Below are positions 32,618 through 33,352 of a stretch of 33,352 nt of DNA, piece after piece. The stretch comes from a virus: IMG/VR virus record IMGVR_UViG_3300017763_000085, positions 1 through 33,352 of that record, one strand, 5' to 3'. The notes beneath the pieces were generated by a model that searched no databases, was not told where the DNA came from, and saw nothing but the letters and a program-made list of their open reading frames with translations. The first letter of the stretch is position 1. Every line of letters starts with the position of its first letter. The position numbers and the translations under genes are program-made.

Positions 32618-33352
32618 ATGTTCCAATCTGAGCATCTGCAGGAAAAGTGGGCACCACTTCTCGACTATGACGGTCTTGATCCTATCAAAGATAACCATAG
32701 AAGAGCGGTAACCGCCGTCCTGTTAGAAAACCAAGAAAAGTTCCTCCGCGAACAACAAGCATTCCAAGGCGGAATCCTGAATGAAACCCCAACCATGGGC
32801 GCTAATGCCGCTGGTGCTGGTGGTGGATTTGGTGGAGACGCTGCAGCAGGTGGTCCTGTTGCTGGTTTCGACCCCGTTCTGATCTCCTTGATCAGACGCT
32901 CTATGCCTAACCTGGTCGCATATGACCTCGCAGGCGTACAACCAATGAGTGGTCCTACTGGACTCATCTTTGCAATGCGTTCCCGCTATACCAATCAAAG
33001 CGGATCCGAGTCCTTCTACAACGAAGTTGATACTGCATTCTCTGGTCAAGGCGATGGTCTTGATGAGGACGCTGGATTCTCTGATGGCGTTGCAGGTATG
33101 GGTACTACCAGCCAGTCTGGTTCTAACCCTGGTCTCCTGAACCCCGTTGGTACTGCAGTTTCTACCTCCTACAACGTAGGTCAAGGTATGAAGACTGGCG
33201 ATGCTGAGAACCTGGGCAATGGCTCTGGTAATCAGTTCAACGAGATGGCATTCTCTATCGAGAAAGTTCTTGTTGAAGCCAAGTCAAGAGCACTGAAGGC
33301 AGAATACAGCCTTGAGCTTGCACAAGACCTTAAGGCAATCCATGGTCTGAAC
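32618..33352 (+). CDS. 23: Major capsid protein gp23 (3' end outside window)
   Basis: The first 245 residues are visible and the frame runs off the end. FDPVLISLIRRSMPNLVAYD followed by LAGVQPMSGPTGLIFAMRSRY aligns with T4 gp23 (MGMVRRAIPNLIAFDICGVQPMNSPTGQVFALR). A prohead protease site of the L-x-E type is seen at residues 54-56 (ILNE then TPTMG), close to T4's cleavage at residue 65 (LAE then AEIGG). About 56 residues would therefore be removed. The start ATG has AAGG at 32604-32607 upstream but no clear late promoter box in the 46-nt gap. The expected full length is around 450-520 residues. Confidence 0.95.
   Translation, partial: MFQSEHLQEKWAPLLDYDGLDPIKDNHRRAVTAVLLENQEKFLREQQAFQGGILNETPTMGANAAGAGGGFGGDAAAGGPVAGFDPVLISLIRRSMPNLVAYDLAGVQPMSGPTGLIFAMRSRYTNQSGSESFYNEVDTAFSGQGDGLDEDAGFSDGVAGMGTTSQSGSNPGLLNPVGTAVSTSYNVGQGMKTGDAENLGNGSGNQFNEMAFSIEKVLVEAKSRALKAEYSLELAQDLKAIHGLN

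Noticed and set aside
1-33352. tRNA genes, CRISPR arrays, insertion sequences, integrase or attachment sites
   Set aside because: Gaps between genes are all under about 90 nt and hold only promoter-like boxes and RBS; no cloverleaf, repeat-spacer array, terminal inverted repeats or transposase was recognised.

Overview
The window is a tightly packed piece of a T4-like (myovirus) phage genome, most likely a marine cyanophage or a close relative. The gene order follows T4's late structural block: 7-like, 8, a giant tail/baseplate gene, 13, 14, 15, 16, 17, 18, 19, 20, then 21, 22 and 23. The cyanophage affinity rests on several things: AT-rich DNA, the very long Gly/Ser/Thr-rich structural proteins with G-[IV]-G-T-T motifs, a giant protein opening with a DUF4815-like region, a zinc-ribbon gene between 17 and 18, and lysine-rich modules typical of marine phages. 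No host genes, tRNAs, integrase or CRISPR were seen, and coding density is close to complete. Both end genes are cut by the window.

Layout. 1-12058: baseplate and tail proteins (3' part of a gp7-position protein, gp8, a 2575-residue giant protein, and a 73-residue coiled-coil protein). 12059-15711: neck, tail completion and small terminase (gp13, gp14, gp15, gp16). 15732-18289: three genes inserted between the two terminase subunits. They are a mosaic Lys/Cys-rich protein, a small basic protein whose N-terminus resembles T4's capsid-targeting sequence, and a small beta-type protein. 18311-20181: gp17 and the zinc-ribbon protein. 20264-25424: sheath, tube and portal. 25427-30407: an accessory block splitting 20 from 21. 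It holds a 2-oxoglutarate/Fe(II) oxygenase-like gene on + and, on the minus strand, a GT25-like glycosyltransferase followed by two tandem B12-binding-type radical SAM paralogues. 30442-33352: a small acidic core-like protein, prohead protease, scaffold and the 5' part of the major capsid gene.

How it works together. The + strand genes build baseplate, neck, tail, portal, prohead and packaging motor. They appear to be driven by repeated T4-type late promoter boxes (TATAAATA, CTAAATA or TTAAATA), several of which overlap the stop codon of the gene before. The minus-strand cassette is the only reversed block and is the best candidate for an undescribed system. It pairs radical SAM, oxygenase and glycosyltransferase chemistry within the head-assembly region. 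Its substrate cannot be read from sequence; a surface glycan or a virion protein are both possible.
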